Shown here: positions 27,905 through 37,926 of the stretch, one piece after another
Position numbering within the stretch: the first letter of the stretch is position 1
Layout: every line of letters begins with the position of its first letter
From: Pleionea sediminis
Lineage (GTDB): Bacteria > Pseudomonadota > Gammaproteobacteria > Enterobacterales > Kangiellaceae
Direction of reading: 5' to 3'
DNA length: 64,000 nucleotides
Assembly: GCF_007570825.1 (NCBI RefSeq)
Contig: NZ_SUNB01000006.1
Location: forward strand, 1 to 64,000
Program-made: the position numbers and the translations under genes
The notes under the pieces: model-generated
Told to the model about the DNA's origin: nothing
Seen by the model: the letters and a program-made list of their open reading frames with translations, nothing else
Databases searched by the model: none

Positions 27905-29731
27905 ATGCCAGATTATCGTTCGAAACGATCAACGCACGGTCGTAATATGGCAGGCGCTCGCGCACTTTGGCGAGCGACCGGAATGAAAGATAATGATTTT
28001 GGTAAGCCAATTATTGCAGTGTGTAATTCGTTTACTCAATTTGTTCCTGGCCATGTTCATTTAAAAGATTTAGGTCAATTGGTGGCTAAAAAAATTGAGC
28101 AAGCGGGTGGCGTTGCGAAAGAATTTAATACAATTGCCGTCGATGATGGCATTGCCATGGGACACGATGGCATGCTTTACAGCTTGCCGTCACGAGAGCT
28201 TATTGCAGATTCGGTCGAGTATATGGTTAATGCTCATTGTGCCGATGCTATGGTCTGCATTTCTAATTGCGACAAGATTACTCCAGGTATGTTGATGGCC
28301 GCGATGCGATTAAATATTCCTGTTATTTTTGTTTCAGGTGGTCCAATGGAAGCGGGTAAAACTCGACTCGCTGAACAAGAACTCAAAGTTGATCTGGTCG
28401 ATGCAATGGTTGCTGCGGCTGACGCATCCGTCTCCGATGACGATTGCGAAACACTAGAGCGCAGCGCTTGTCCTACCTGCGGTTCTTGCTCCGGTATGTT
28501 TACTGCAAATTCAATGAACTGCTTAACGGAAGCATTAGGTTTAGCCTTACCTGGAAATGGAAGTTTATTAGCCACGCATCGCCGACGTAAACAATTGTTC
28601 GAAGATGCCGGTGAGCGTATTGTTGCGATAACCAAACGCTATTATCAAGAAAGTGATAAGTCGGTCTTACCAAGAAATATTGCAAACCGCTCATCCTTTA
28701 TCAATGCCATGCGAGTCGATATTGCTATGGGAGGATCTTCGAATACTGTGCTGCATTTATTAGCTGCTGCGTATGAAGGTGAAATTGATTTTTCTATGAA
28801 AGACGTTGATGAACTATCTCGTAGTACACCACACTTATGCAAGGTTGCACCGGCAACCAAAATGTATCATATGGAGGACGTGCATCGCGCGGGTGGCATT
28901 ATGTCGATCATGGAGCAACTCGCACTTGGTGGATTATTAACGACTCACCAAATTACCGTAACGGGTGACACTTTAGCAAAACAGTTGGATAAATGGAGTT
29001 TGTCAAATACTCAGGCACGGGAGTTTTATTCTGCGGGGCCAGCAGGCATTCCGACACAAACCGCTTTTAGTCAAAATACACATTTTGATAGTGTTGATGA
29101 TGATAGGTTAACAGGTTGTATTCGTTCTTTAAAAAATGCTTACAGTGCCGATGGTGGGTTAGCTGTGTTATTTGGAAATTTAGCGCCCAAGGGCTGTATT
29201 GTTAAAACGGCAGGGGTGGATGAATCAATATTTAAATTTAAAGGTCCAGCTCGGGTATTTGAAAGTCAGGATGAAGCAGTTAAAGCCATATTAGAAGATC
29301 AAGTAGTTGCTGGCGATGTTGTGCTCATTCGTTATGAGGGCCCAAAAGGCGGACCGGGTATGCAAGAAATGTTGTATCCGACCAGTTATTTAAAATCGAA
29401 AGGACTTGATAAAGACTGTGCCTTAATCACTGATGGTCGTTTTTCTGGAGGAACTTCCGGGTTATCGATTGGTCATGTCTCACCGGAGGCTGCGAATGAA
29501 GGTGCGATTGCGTTGGTAAAAGAGGGGGATTTGATTGAAATAGATATTCCAAATCGACAGGTTAATTTTCTTTTGAGTGAAGAAGAACTTGATATTCGAC
29601 GTAGTAAAGAGCAAGAGAAAGAAACTCCCTGGCAAGCAAAAGAACGACCGCGTGAAGTTTCTCGTGCGTTAAAAGCTTACGCTAAGATGGCAGCCAGTGC
29701 TGATCTCGGTGCTGTGCGTGTGGTTGAGTAA
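27905..29731 (+). CDS. ilvD: Dihydroxy-acid dehydratase
   Basis: Fe-S dehydratase that turns 2,3-dihydroxy-isovalerate and -methylvalerate into the 2-oxo acids. It has 608 aa, with the cluster Cys residues in [11 protein letters not shown] and [19 protein letters not shown], and a C-terminal [21 protein letters not shown] signature. It is the last gene of the leader-ilvGM-cimA-ilvE-ilvD transcription unit. No intrinsic terminator is obvious after it. ilvC (ketol-acid reductoisomerase) is not in this window. Confidence 0.96.
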   Translation: MPDYRSKRSTHGRNMAGARALWRATGMKDNDFGKPIIAVCNSFTQFVPGHVHLKDLGQLVAKKIEQAGGVAKEFNTIAVDDGIAMGHDGMLYSLPSRELIADSVEYMVNAHCADAMVCISNCDKITPGMLMAAMRLNIPVIFVSGGPMEAGKTRLAEQELKVDLVDAMVAAADASVSDDDCETLERSACPTCGSCSGMFTANSMNCLTEALGLALPGNGSLLATHRRRKQLFEDAGERIVAITKRYYQESDKSVLPRNIANRSSFINAMRVDIAMGGSSNTVLHLLAAAYEGEIDFSMKDVDELSRSTPHLCKVAPATKMYHMEDVHRAGGIMSIMEQLALGGLLTTHQITVTGDTLAKQLDKWSLSNTQAREFYSAGPAGIPTQTAFSQNTHFDSVDDDRLTGCIRSLKNAYSADGGLAVLFGNLAPKGCIVKTAGVDESIFKFKGPARVFESQDEAVKAILEDQVVAGDVVLIRYEGPKGGPGMQEMLYPTSYLKSKGLDKDCALITDGRFSGGTSGLSIGHVSPEAANEGAIALVKEGDLIEIDIPNRQVNFLLSEEELDIRRSKEQEKETPWQAKERPREVSRALKAYAKMAASADLGAVRVVE

Positions 29732-29834
29732 TTGCTTAATGTTGGCCATAGATAATAGCTAAAATAATAAGGGTGTTTACGAAGTAATAAAAGTTATGCG
29801 TGTCAGACTACTAAGAGTGAAGGAGAGCTAAGGA

Positions 29835-29885
29835 ATGCTACTCAGCAATAGAAAGCAAAGGCTCGAAATCAATTATTTTATCTAA
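29835..29885 (+). CDS. Possible 16-codon frame ahead of a membrane-protein gene
   Basis: ATG at 29835 is preceded by AAGGAG and AAGGA and runs 16 codons to TAA, whose end overlaps the AAAGGAG of the next gene. It could be a short coupling peptide or chance; composition gives no clue. Confidence 0.2.
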   Translation: MLLSNRKQRLEINYFI

Positions 29886-29895
29886 AGGAGCTTCA

Positions 29896-30279
29896 ATGAT
29901 TCTGTATCGCTACAAGATGAAAGTACCGTCTGATATTCGCTATGGCAACTGGGAATATAAGTTTACCATCATGGCTATTTTATCAATCCTATCTATATTT
30001 ATTGAATATTTTAATGGTAGTGCTTGGCTAATAGTGTATTGTTGTCTGATGCAGTCTGTATTAATTGGAGTTTTTTCGGATAAGCTAAAGTGCTGGACTG
30101 GAATACTATGGAGCTTCATTATTTACGTTGGTTTACTATCCTCAAGCGGGTTTACTGAAAACCAATCACTTATTTTAATATTGGGATCGTTATACTTTGT
30201 GACTCAGCTGGTTGTTTTTCTGTTAGCTGAGAAAATTGATGCCATTCAAACGCGCATAAAAAAGCTTGGAGAGTTGTAA
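29896..30279 (+). CDS. Small predicted inner-membrane protein
   Basis: Not recognised. The 127-aa product has about four apolar helices (FTIMAILSILSIFIEYF; WLIVYCCLMQSVLIGVF; WSFIIYVGLLSSSGF; LILILGSLYFVTQLVVFLL) and a basic C terminus. A good RBS, AAAGGAG, precedes the ATG. It lies 164 nt after ilvD and appears to be its own unit. Confidence 0.75.
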   Translation: MILYRYKMKVPSDIRYGNWEYKFTIMAILSILSIFIEYFNGSAWLIVYCCLMQSVLIGVFSDKLKCWTGILWSFIIYVGLLSSSGFTENQSLILILGSLYFVTQLVVFLLAEKIDAIQTRIKKLGEL

Positions 30280-30434
30280 AAGTAGTCTTTAGTTATTCAA
30301 CTTCGTCTATTATTCAAAAGAGATGGTGATAAAGTGTCCGAAGGTGTGTAACACTTCGAAACAATTAAAACTCGCCTTTTAATCTCAAAGGCTTAGACTA
30401 ACGGCAAGATTAAAATGAGTTTTTTTTAGAATTT

Positions 30435-32768
30435 ATGTTTCGTATTTTATTTGCGCTGATTACTCTGTCTCTTTCTATTTTTGTCTTCGCAGGACATGTA
30501 CCAACGGATCATCAATTCCCAAATCTTAAACATTCAATCAAAGTCGATGGCAAGCTTAAAGAGTCAGTTTGGCGTCAAGCGGAGTCTGTGGAGCTGGTTT
30601 ACGAAAACTCTCCCGGTGATAATCTACCTGCAAAAGTAAAAACTACGGCATTTTACTTTGAAGATGGCGAAAATCTTTACATCGGTTTTAAAGCTTACGA
30701 TCCTAATCCGCAAGATATCCGAGCATTTTTCAACGATCGAGACAGTTCATGGAATGACGATCAAGTTAGCATAATGGTTGATACATTTAACGATGAAAGA
30801 CGGGCTTATCAGTTTTTCGTTAATCCACTTGGCGTACAGTCAGATAGCGTCATTAACGAAGTTAATGGCACAGAAGATGTTAGCTGGAATGGTATTTGGG
30901 ATAGTGCAGGCCACATCGACAACGAGGGATATACCGTTGAAATGGTCATTCCACTGCGAATTCTAAGATTTAATGAGGGTCTCGAGCATCAAATTTGGGG
31001 GATTGAATTTATTCGGTTTTATCCCAGGGAGCATCGATATCGTTTTTCAACGATTATTCGAGAGCGCGGCTCGCCATGTGGTTTGTGCTTTTTGAATAAA
31101 ATTGAAGGTGTACAAACGGTAAAGAATACCAATAATTTTGACCTAATACCGACACTTACTTTATCAAACTCTGAGTATCGAGATCTAGGTGAGTCCAAAG
31201 AATGGAATTCTGACGGAACGGAATTTGACTTAGGAGCGGATATTCGTTGGGGAATTAATCAAGATGTTTATTTGAATGCCACAATTAATCCCGATTTTTC
31301 GCAAGTCGAAGCTGATGCTGCACAACTCTCGGTTAACCAACAGTTTTCATTATTTTTTCCTGAGAAAAGAACCTTTTTTCTCGATGGCGCCGATTACTTT
31401 CAGTCGCCGAACAATTTAATTCATACCCGAAATATCGCGGATCCTGACTTTGGCGTAAAGCTAACTGGAAAATCAAACCGGCACGCTTATGGCGTTATTC
31501 TTGCCGACGATACTCAAACCAGTTTTCTAGTACCTGGTAATCAAGGATCGTCTATCCGCAATCTCGATGATGAGGCGAGCAATATTGCTATAGGACGTTG
31601 GACAATGGATGTGGGTAATAAGCATTCAGTCGGTGCGTTGGTCACTCATCGATCGGCAACTGATTATGAAAATCAAATTATCGCAACGGATGGACGTTTT
31701 TGGATATCAGATAAAGATTGGGTGCAGTATCAATTAATCGATTCTCAAAGTAAAACTCCAGAAGAAGACTCGACTGATTCTATTATTAAGACAAATGATC
31801 AAGCTTATTCCATTGTCTATCGCCACCAGGAAGAGGATTGGGTTTGGGGCGCCAGTCATATTAATTTTGGCGAAGAGTTTCGCGCGGATTTAGGCTTTAT
31901 TAGTCAGGTTGATATTCGGCGTTCGCTCGGTTATCTCGAACATAATTGGTATTTAGACGATAATTCCTTCTTAAACCGACTTAATGTTTATACGGATTAT
32001 GATCAAACGGAAGATCAAAAAGGTAAAAAGTTGGAAGAAGAAATTGAAGGTTGGATCAATTTTTATGGCGAAATGCAGTTTAATGCATGGATTGGAGGAG
32101 GCCGACGAGAGCGACTTGTTGAAAATCAGTTTGAATTGGAGCGATTAACTGACATTAACGATCCAAACTCGGAGCCATCGGGAGAATTTGATACATTTAA
32201 TCTGAGTGAATACTTCTATGAGTCTTTTTATTCGACGGGGCTTTTTATTCGGCCGATAGCGCAGTGGCGAGTGGGTATTCGAGTAAATACTGGTGATAAG
32301 GTCGATATTCATAATGTTCAGTTAGGAACCTCGCACTCTATCAGTCCGGAAATTGAGTGGCTACCCAGTCGCCATATGCGACTAACAGTTCGTCATGTAA
32401 AGGATTGGTTGGATGTTGATGGTGGAGAATTATTTAACGCGAAACTGACCGATTTGCGCTTTTCCTATCAATTTGATCTCCGGCATCGATTGAAATTGTC
32501 CTATCAATATCTCGTTCTAAAGCGTAATCCTGCTCTGTATAATGAGCGATATCGGGTGGTGTCTGATCTATCTTCCTATTTGGTTGATACGATTGATCCG
32601 GTTGTTAAAGACGAGTCCGCTCAGCTAATTTATTCGTACAAAGTTAATCCGCAAACTTTGATATTTCTTGGGTATTCCAGTCACGGATATCAAGATGGGT
32701 CTTTTACAAATATTAAACAAGATCAACGCTCATTTTTCGCCAAGTTCAGTTACGCATTTCAAATGTAA
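30435..32768 (+). CDS. CBM9-like/DUF5916 outer-membrane protein
   Basis: A signal peptide (MFRILFALITLSLSIFVFAG) precedes a ~190-residue domain like the CBM9/DOMON-type domain: IKVDGKLKESVWRQAE, LYIGFKAYDPNP, WNDDQVSIMVDTFNDERRAYQFFVNPLGVQ. The rest (~residues 210-777) fits DUF5916, with alternating aromatic and polar strands and a final aromatic F/Y-rich strand, consistent with an outer-membrane barrel. A carbohydrate-related role is suggested by the N-terminal domain family only. It is a monocistronic gene. Confidence 0.82.
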   Translation: MFRILFALITLSLSIFVFAGHVPTDHQFPNLKHSIKVDGKLKESVWRQAESVELVYENSPGDNLPAKVKTTAFYFEDGENLYIGFKAYDPNPQDIRAFFNDRDSSWNDDQVSIMVDTFNDERRAYQFFVNPLGVQSDSVINEVNGTEDVSWNGIWDSAGHIDNEGYTVEMVIPLRILRFNEGLEHQIWGIEFIRFYPREHRYRFSTIIRERGSPCGLCFLNKIEGVQTVKNTNNFDLIPTLTLSNSEYRDLGESKEWNSDGTEFDLGADIRWGINQDVYLNATINPDFSQVEADAAQLSVNQQFSLFFPEKRTFFLDGADYFQSPNNLIHTRNIADPDFGVKLTGKSNRHAYGVILADDTQTSFLVPGNQGSSIRNLDDEASNIAIGRWTMDVGNKHSVGALVTHRSATDYENQIIATDGRFWISDKDWVQYQLIDSQSKTPEEDSTDSIIKTNDQAYSIVYRHQEEDWVWGASHINFGEEFRADLGFISQVDIRRSLGYLEHNWYLDDNSFLNRLNVYTDYDQTEDQKGKKLEEEIEGWINFYGEMQFNAWIGGGRRERLVENQFELERLTDINDPNSEPSGEFDTFNLSEYFYESFYSTGLFIRPIAQWRVGIRVNTGDKVDIHNVQLGTSHSISPEIEWLPSRHMRLTVRHVKDWLDVDGGELFNAKLTDLRFSYQFDLRHRLKLSYQYLVLKRNPALYNERYRVVSDLSSYLVDTIDPVVKDESAQLIYSYKVNPQTLIFLGYSSHGYQDGSFTNIKQDQRSFFAKFSYAFQM

Positions 32769-32839
32769 ACGATTGCTTAGAAAGTTAATCCGATTGTAAA
32801 TCCATCTTGGTACTCATTCTGACTAAAAGAGTGTTAACA

Positions 32840-32861
32840 CATACCAATTGACTTTGGTATG
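32840..32861. promoter_or_regulatory. Inverted repeat upstream of the DUF481 gene
   Basis: CATACCA and TGGTATG are perfect 7-bp arms around an 8-bp spacer, ending 33 nt before the ATG at 32895. It overlaps where the promoter would be expected (TTGACT lies in the centre), so it may be an operator or a 5' hairpin. Confidence 0.35.
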
Positions 32862-32894
32862 ATGTGCGCAAAAATTGCGGAAGGATAAAATAAG

Positions 32895-33629
32895 ATGAAA
32901 GCACTTAGCTTGTTAGTCTCAGCTGTTATTGCCAGCACAGTCGCGGCGGAAGATGATTCATTGTGGAAGGGAAAAGCTGAACTCGGTATTGTTTCGACGT
33001 CAGGTAACACAGAAACATCATCGACTAACGGTAAAATTAATCTACTATACGATCCGGAAAAGTGGCGCCAGGAATTTAAACTGGAATACTTTGTTGCTGA
33101 GAGTGAAGTGGTTGTTGATGGTAATACTCAGACTCAGAAAACAGCGGATAGAACCTTCTTTCTATCAAAAACCGATTATAAATTTACAGAGCGGTCTTAC
33201 TTGTATGCTCTATTAGATTACGCTGACGAGACTTTTACCGATAAAGATTACATAGGCAACTTTTCCCTCGGTTATGGTCGAACCTTTATCAAAGAAGATG
33301 ATGTCGATTTACACGCTGAAATTGGTTACGGTTTACGACGTTTTCAGGAACGGGACAGTACTGTTGCTGTGGAAGAAGAGGTTACTCGTCTGGGGGGTAA
33401 ATATTCAACTAAAATCGGAGATAATGCGAACTTTTCGCAAGAGCTTACGGCTGAACTCGGTGAGGATTTTGACCAGTATAAGTCAATGACGGCGCTCAAT
33501 GTTAACATCAATAGCTCGTTAGCTTTAAGTGTTGGTTACGAAGTACAACATGTGACTGAAGTGTTAGCTGAAGGAGCGGAAAAAACCGACACTAAAACGA
33601 CGGTCAATCTAGTTTATAACTTTTTATAG
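32895..33629 (+). CDS. DUF481 family outer-membrane protein
   Basis: A signal peptide (MKALSLLVSAVIASTVAAE) is followed by a barrel domain typical of DUF481: WKGKAELGIVSTSGNTETSS, repeated amphipathic strands, YLYALLDYADETF, LGYGRTFI and a terminal aromatic strand VNLVYNFL. These salt-stress or acid-stress associated proteins have no well-proven function. Length is 244 aa. It is convergent with the MBL-fold hydrolase gene. Confidence 0.88.
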   Translation: MKALSLLVSAVIASTVAAEDDSLWKGKAELGIVSTSGNTETSSTNGKINLLYDPEKWRQEFKLEYFVAESEVVVDGNTQTQKTADRTFFLSKTDYKFTERSYLYALLDYADETFTDKDYIGNFSLGYGRTFIKEDDVDLHAEIGYGLRRFQERDSTVAVEEEVTRLGGKYSTKIGDNANFSQELTAELGEDFDQYKSMTALNVNINSSLALSVGYEVQHVTEVLAEGAEKTDTKTTVNLVYNFL

Positions 33630-33655
33630 CGAAATATTTCCATTTTCGCTAACAC

Positions 33656-33687
33656 TATGAGCAAGCGCGATTAAGGGCTTGCTCATA
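33656..33687. terminator. Hairpin between convergent DUF481 and MBL-fold genes
   Basis: TATGAGCAAGC pairs perfectly with GCTTGCTCATA (11 bp) around a 10-nt loop, 16 nt before the stop of the leftward gene. A second stem, TAGCGAAA/TTTTCGCTA, starts at the DUF481 stop codon. Neither has a strong T-run, so it is probably a bidirectional 3'-end structure. Confidence 0.5.
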
Positions 33688-33702
33688 AATATTCCCATCT
33701 TT

Positions 33703-34341
33703 TTATTGGTCTTTTACAAACGGATTCGTTTGTCTTTCCTGCCCAAATGTCGACATGGGACCATGTCCTGGAACAAATTGAACGTCATTACCCAGCGACC
33801 ATAATTTTGAACGAATTGACCGGATTAAAGTATCGAAGTCTCCGCGAGGAAAGTCAGTTCGACCAATTGAGCCCTTGAATAATACGTCACCCACCCAAGC
33901 CATTTTTGTTTCAGGATGAAAAAAAATAATGTGTCCGGGTGTGTGCCCTGGACAGTGATGAACTTCGAGAGTTTCGTTACCGACTTCAACCGTGTCGTTT
34001 TCGTTTAGCCAACGATTGGGTTCAAATGACTTGGCCAACGGAAAGCCATATTGCTGACTGATTTGTGGTAGGGCATCGATCCAAAACTTATCGTCAGTAT
34101 GCGGACCTTCGATTGGCAGGTCCTCTTTCTCTGAAAGCTCGGCAACGCCACCAACATGATCCACATGACCATGAGTCACGAGTATTTTTCTTAAATTGAG
34201 ATTTTTTGCTTTTACGAGAGATAAGAGTTGCTCCAGATCTCCACCCGGATCGATCAGTGCAGCTTCTCGAGTTTGATCGCACCAAATAAGGCTACAGTTT
34301 TGTTGAAAAGGGGTGACTGGATTGATGGCAAACTTAAGCAT
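33703..34341 (-). CDS. MBL-fold hydrolase (glyoxalase II-like)
   Basis: Metallo-beta-lactamase fold with THGHVDHVGG (zinc-binding HxHxDH), HCPGHTPGH, the metal-bridging Asp in VGDVLFKGSIGRTDFP and final VPGHGPMSTFGQE. About 212 aa. It resembles the YcbL type II glyoxalase group, so hydrolysis of S-D-lactoylglutathione or a related thioester is likely. I start at ATG 34341 (MLKFAINPVTPFQQN); a TTG at 34365 would add eight residues without family support. Confidence 0.88.
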   Translation of the reverse strand: MLKFAINPVTPFQQNCSLIWCDQTREAALIDPGGDLEQLLSLVKAKNLNLRKILVTHGHVDHVGGVAELSEKEDLPIEGPHTDDKFWIDALPQISQQYGFPLAKSFEPNRWLNENDTVEVGNETLEVHHCPGHTPGHIIFFHPETKMAWVGDVLFKGSIGRTDFPRGDFDTLIRSIRSKLWSLGNDVQFVPGHGPMSTFGQERQTNPFVKDQ

Positions 34342-34491
34342 TTTAATTCGTTTTAGTTTTAGCAAGAGAGCTATTTTAGAGGGCTGACGCCTTTAGGCAA
34401 TAGAAAAATCGAATATTGTCGAAAAAATGCGAAATTAGAGAAGTCTGATAAACTTAATGTTCAGGTAGGTATAATAATACATTGAGAATTA

Positions 34492-35703
34492 ATGCTAAAG
34501 AAAATCGATATTAATGATCTCGTTGTTGGGATGTATGTTGAGGCGATTGCCGATCAAGAGGGAGTGAAAAAGGTTAGTCAACGAGGAGTGATTACCTCTG
34601 AGCAAGCTTTAGAGGCGTTAAAAAGCGCGGGTGTCTCAACCGTCATTGTCGATACTGGCAAGCAAATTAATTTAAAAGCTGAGAAAAAGCCGAGCCAACA
34701 ATCAACCAATCAAAGCTCTAGTGATTTGGAAAAAAGCGCTCTTAATGAAAAAATGCCAGAAAATTTCCAATTGCAGTGTACCAGAGCTCATCAAATATAT
34801 CGCGAAGCAAAGAAAGTCCTAAAAAAATCGATCCAAAATTGGTCAAAAGGGGAAGTTTTGGATGTTGAGAAATTTAAAGTATTGTCAGAAAACTTAATTG
34901 ATGGTTTGTTGGAAGATACCGACTCGATGCATTTGGTGACTATGATTCGACACAAGGATGAATACTTACTTGAGCACTCGATAAATGTTGCTTTGCTGAT
35001 GGCTGCCTTCGCATTACATATGGAGCTCTCCAGAGAGGTTGCACGTGAATTGACCTTGGGCGCTTTTCTGCACGATATTGGAAAAGTAAAAGTCGATGAA
35101 AAAATCCTTAACAAACCTGGCCCATTAACTAAAGAAGAGTTCGAGCACATTAAAGAGCATGTTAAATATGGTTTGGAAGCGGTAGCGAATGATCCGAACG
35201 TATCAGATACAGCACGATGTGTGATTGGTGAGCATCACGAGTTTCTCGATGGTTCTGGGTACCCTGGAAAATTGATCGGAGAGCAAATTAGCTTGTATGG
35301 AAGGATGGCAACGATAGTTGATACTTACGACGCGATAACATCAGACAGATGTTATCAAGACGGTCAAATATCGAGCAAGGCTTTTCGGATCATGTTGCAA
35401 AATACCGAATCACAATACGATACCGAGCTAGTTGGTAAATTTGTGAAATGTATGGGGGTCTATCCCGTTGGCTCACTTGTTGAGTTGTCACGAGGTAAAA
35501 TAGGCGTTGTCATACGTTCGAATTCGGCGAATCCGTTACGGCCGTTGGTTAAAGTGTTTTATAATCTTAAACAGCAACATTACGTCGAACCAGTCGATGT
35601 TGATCTTTCCAGAGCGTTTGAAAAAGACGAGATAAAACGCAGTCATCGTGGTGAAGACTTAAAACTCGACATTCCACGATTTTTTGAAGAATTTATCATT
35701 TAA
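34492..35703 (+). CDS. HD-GYP domain c-di-GMP phosphodiesterase (second copy)
   Basis: Same plan as the protein at 7220: an N-terminal DUF3391 domain (INDLVVGMYVEAI), then a low-complexity Ser/Gln linker near residues 65-85, then HD-GYP with LHDIGK near residue 193, LNKPGPLTKEEF, EHHEFLDGSGYPG and TIVDTYDAITSDR. Metal ligands and the GYP motif are intact, so catalytic c-di-GMP hydrolysis is predicted. A TATAAT box at 34470-34475 ends only 16 nt before the ATG, so the mRNA may have a very short 5' leader. Confidence 0.92.
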   Translation: MLKKIDINDLVVGMYVEAIADQEGVKKVSQRGVITSEQALEALKSAGVSTVIVDTGKQINLKAEKKPSQQSTNQSSSDLEKSALNEKMPENFQLQCTRAHQIYREAKKVLKKSIQNWSKGEVLDVEKFKVLSENLIDGLLEDTDSMHLVTMIRHKDEYLLEHSINVALLMAAFALHMELSREVARELTLGAFLHDIGKVKVDEKILNKPGPLTKEEFEHIKEHVKYGLEAVANDPNVSDTARCVIGEHHEFLDGSGYPGKLIGEQISLYGRMATIVDTYDAITSDRCYQDGQISSKAFRIMLQNTESQYDTELVGKFVKCMGVYPVGSLVELSRGKIGVVIRSNSANPLRPLVKVFYNLKQQHYVEPVDVDLSRAFEKDEIKRSHRGEDLKLDIPRFFEEFII

Positions 35704-35842
35704 ATAACTCAGCTTAACACCACTCTTCTGATTTATTTGTGCGATCCTCTGATGATGCAATTATCACTTTGATTTATTGAGAGTTTCTGCCTACATTTAA
35801 ATGAAATACATAGGACTCATTTCGCGGTGTATGGCACTTTAA

Positions 35843-36847
35843 ATGACAATTCCAGTAACCATATGTGACGACTCAACGTTAGCTCGCAAACAAATTGTAA
35901 AAAGCTTGCCGAGCAATTGGGATGTTGAGCTGACCTTCGCAACAAATGGGGTCGAGGGTTTGCAAGCCATTAAAGACGGAAAAGCAGAAGTGCTGTTTCT
36001 CGACTTGACCATGCCTGAAATGGATGGGTATGAAGTGCTTGAGACGATTTTTAAGCAGCAACTCAAGACCATGGTCATTGTCATATCTGGAGATATTCAA
36101 AAGGAAGCTCAGGAGAGAGTGGCGTCGCTCGGAGCTCTGTCTTTTATTAAAAAACCCGCGGATGCCGACCAGTTGGCCATGATTTTGGACGAATACGGCT
36201 TATTGGCGGAGACGACTGAAAACACTCCGCAATCTGAGCAATTCTTAGACAATCTTAACATTCCGCTACGCGATAGTTATCGTGAAGTCGCCAATGTTTC
36301 AATGGGAAAAGCGGCCGAAATTTTGGCGCGGTTATTAGATGCATTTATCGTGTTACCCATTCCATCCGTTAACAATATTGAAGTAAGCGATCTGCAAATG
36401 GCGCTGTTGGCCATAGAAAATCGAGACACCGTCTCTTCTGTCTGTCAGGGATTTATCGGTAATGGCATATCGGGTGAGGCATTACTGATTTTTAATGATT
36501 CAAGTTTTGCTGATATTGCCAAGTTAATGCGGTTTGAAGGAACTCTAGACGAAAATGTTGAACTGGAATTATTAATGGACATTGCCAGTATTCTCATTGG
36601 AGCATTTTTAAAGACGTTTGCTGCGCAGTTAGATGTTCAGTTCAGTCAAGGGCATCCAGTTATTTTAGGGCGTCATTGCAATATTGCTGAGCTTATTCAT
36701 CCAGAAAATGTGAGCTGGAAAGAGACATTAGCGATTGAAATACACTACACCATCGAAAACTACGATGTGAATTGTGATCTATTAATCTTGTTTAGTGAAG
36801 ATTCAATGGAAGAGTTGAATCGGCGAGTATCATTTTATTCATCATGA
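35843..36847 (+). CDS. Response regulator receiver fused to CheC-like domain
   Basis: Residues 1-120 form a REC domain (ICDDSTLARKQI, phospho-acceptor Asp in EVLFLDLTMPEMDGYE, Lys in SFIKKPADADQ). Residues ~145-330 are CheC/CheX-like: YREVANVSMGKAAEILARLL and ELLMDIASILIGAFLKTFA correspond to the paired phosphatase helices. It may be a phosphatase switched by its own phosphorylation, or a receiver for chemotaxis or c-di-GMP output. It overlaps the next gene by 4 bp (ATGA), so the two products are cotranslated. Confidence 0.85.
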   Translation: MTIPVTICDDSTLARKQIVKSLPSNWDVELTFATNGVEGLQAIKDGKAEVLFLDLTMPEMDGYEVLETIFKQQLKTMVIVISGDIQKEAQERVASLGALSFIKKPADADQLAMILDEYGLLAETTENTPQSEQFLDNLNIPLRDSYREVANVSMGKAAEILARLLDAFIVLPIPSVNNIEVSDLQMALLAIENRDTVSSVCQGFIGNGISGEALLIFNDSSFADIAKLMRFEGTLDENVELELLMDIASILIGAFLKTFAAQLDVQFSQGHPVILGRHCNIAELIHPENVSWKETLAIEIHYTIENYDVNCDLLILFSEDSMEELNRRVSFYSS

Positions 36848-37812
36848 GCCTGACAGACGCAAATAACTTAGAAATTAATGAACTCCATTGGATGATGGAT
36901 ATGTTGACCAATGTGGATGTTGGATTGGTCGTTCTTGATTCAGGTTATACCATCCAAACTTGGAATCGCTTCATGCAGGATCATAGTGGTAAAGCCGATG
37001 CTGAGGTAAAAAACAAGAGCATCTTTGAGGTTTTTCCCGAAGTTCCAGAAGCTTGGTTTAAACATAAAATCGATTCTGTTTTTATGTTGCACAGTCGTGC
37101 CTTTTCCACTTGGGAGCAGCGGCCTTATTTGTTTAAGTTTAAAAATTATCGGCCAATTACCGGTACAGAAGATACTATGTATCAAAATGCGACAATGATT
37201 CCGATAATGTCGGCTGGTGGCGACGTCAGTCATGTGTGTTTATTGATTTATGATGTGACCGATATTGCCACGAGTAAGAAAGAATTAACTCGATTAAACA
37301 AAGAGTTAGAAAACTTAAGTCGCACCGACCGGCTGACTGGTTTATACAACCGGGGCTATTGGGAAGAGCTGTTTGAAAAGGAGTATGAAAAGTGTTGTCG
37401 TTATAAAACGGAGTCGACAGCCATCATATTTGATATTGACCATTTCAAAAAGGTCAATGATACTTATGGACATCAAGCGGGTGATGAGGTCATTCGAAAA
37501 ACCGCACTCTTACTAAAGGAATTAGTGCGCAAGACAGATATGGCCGGCCGTTACGGCGGTGAAGAGTTTGTTGTTTTTTTACCCAATACTAAAGCGGAGA
37601 GTGCAGAAATCTTTGCAGAGCGATTGCGTAAAAAAATCGAATCCTTCACAGTTACTCACGAGGATAAAAAAATTAACTTTACAATAAGCCTTGGTGTGTG
37701 TCAGTTTAAAGATACCTTACAAAGCCATGAAAAGTGGATTGAAAAAGCCGACCAAGCGCTTTATCACAGTAAAGAAAATGGACGTAACCAAACAACTATT
37801 GCCGAGATTTAA
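36844..37812 (+). CDS. PAS-GGDEF diguanylate cyclase
   Basis: Makes c-di-GMP from two GTP. The N-terminal PAS fold (~residues 12-135: NVDVGLVVLDSGYTIQTWN, FEVFPEVP) senses an unknown signal. The GGDEF domain (~155-322) has DRLTGLYNRGYW, FDIDHFKKVNDTYGH, the intact active site GGEEF near residue 238 and an RxxD inhibitory site (RKTD) five residues before it. No membrane segment is seen, so it is cytoplasmic. Coupled to the REC-CheC gene, it forms a signalling pair opposite in activity to the HD-GYP gene just upstream. Confidence 0.93.
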   Translation: MSLTDANNLEINELHWMMDMLTNVDVGLVVLDSGYTIQTWNRFMQDHSGKADAEVKNKSIFEVFPEVPEAWFKHKIDSVFMLHSRAFSTWEQRPYLFKFKNYRPITGTEDTMYQNATMIPIMSAGGDVSHVCLLIYDVTDIATSKKELTRLNKELENLSRTDRLTGLYNRGYWEELFEKEYEKCCRYKTESTAIIFDIDHFKKVNDTYGHQAGDEVIRKTALLLKELVRKTDMAGRYGGEEFVVFLPNTKAESAEIFAERLRKKIESFTVTHEDKKINFTISLGVCQFKDTLQSHEKWIEKADQALYHSKENGRNQTTIAEI

Positions 37813-37926
37813 TAAGTCTCCTCTATCTATTTAAAATTAAACCGTTAGTTTGGTTGCATGGTTTAATTTCCCACCAGTAAACATCGTTTACCTAAATTTT
37901 GGGATAGTAATTTATAAGAGAAATAA

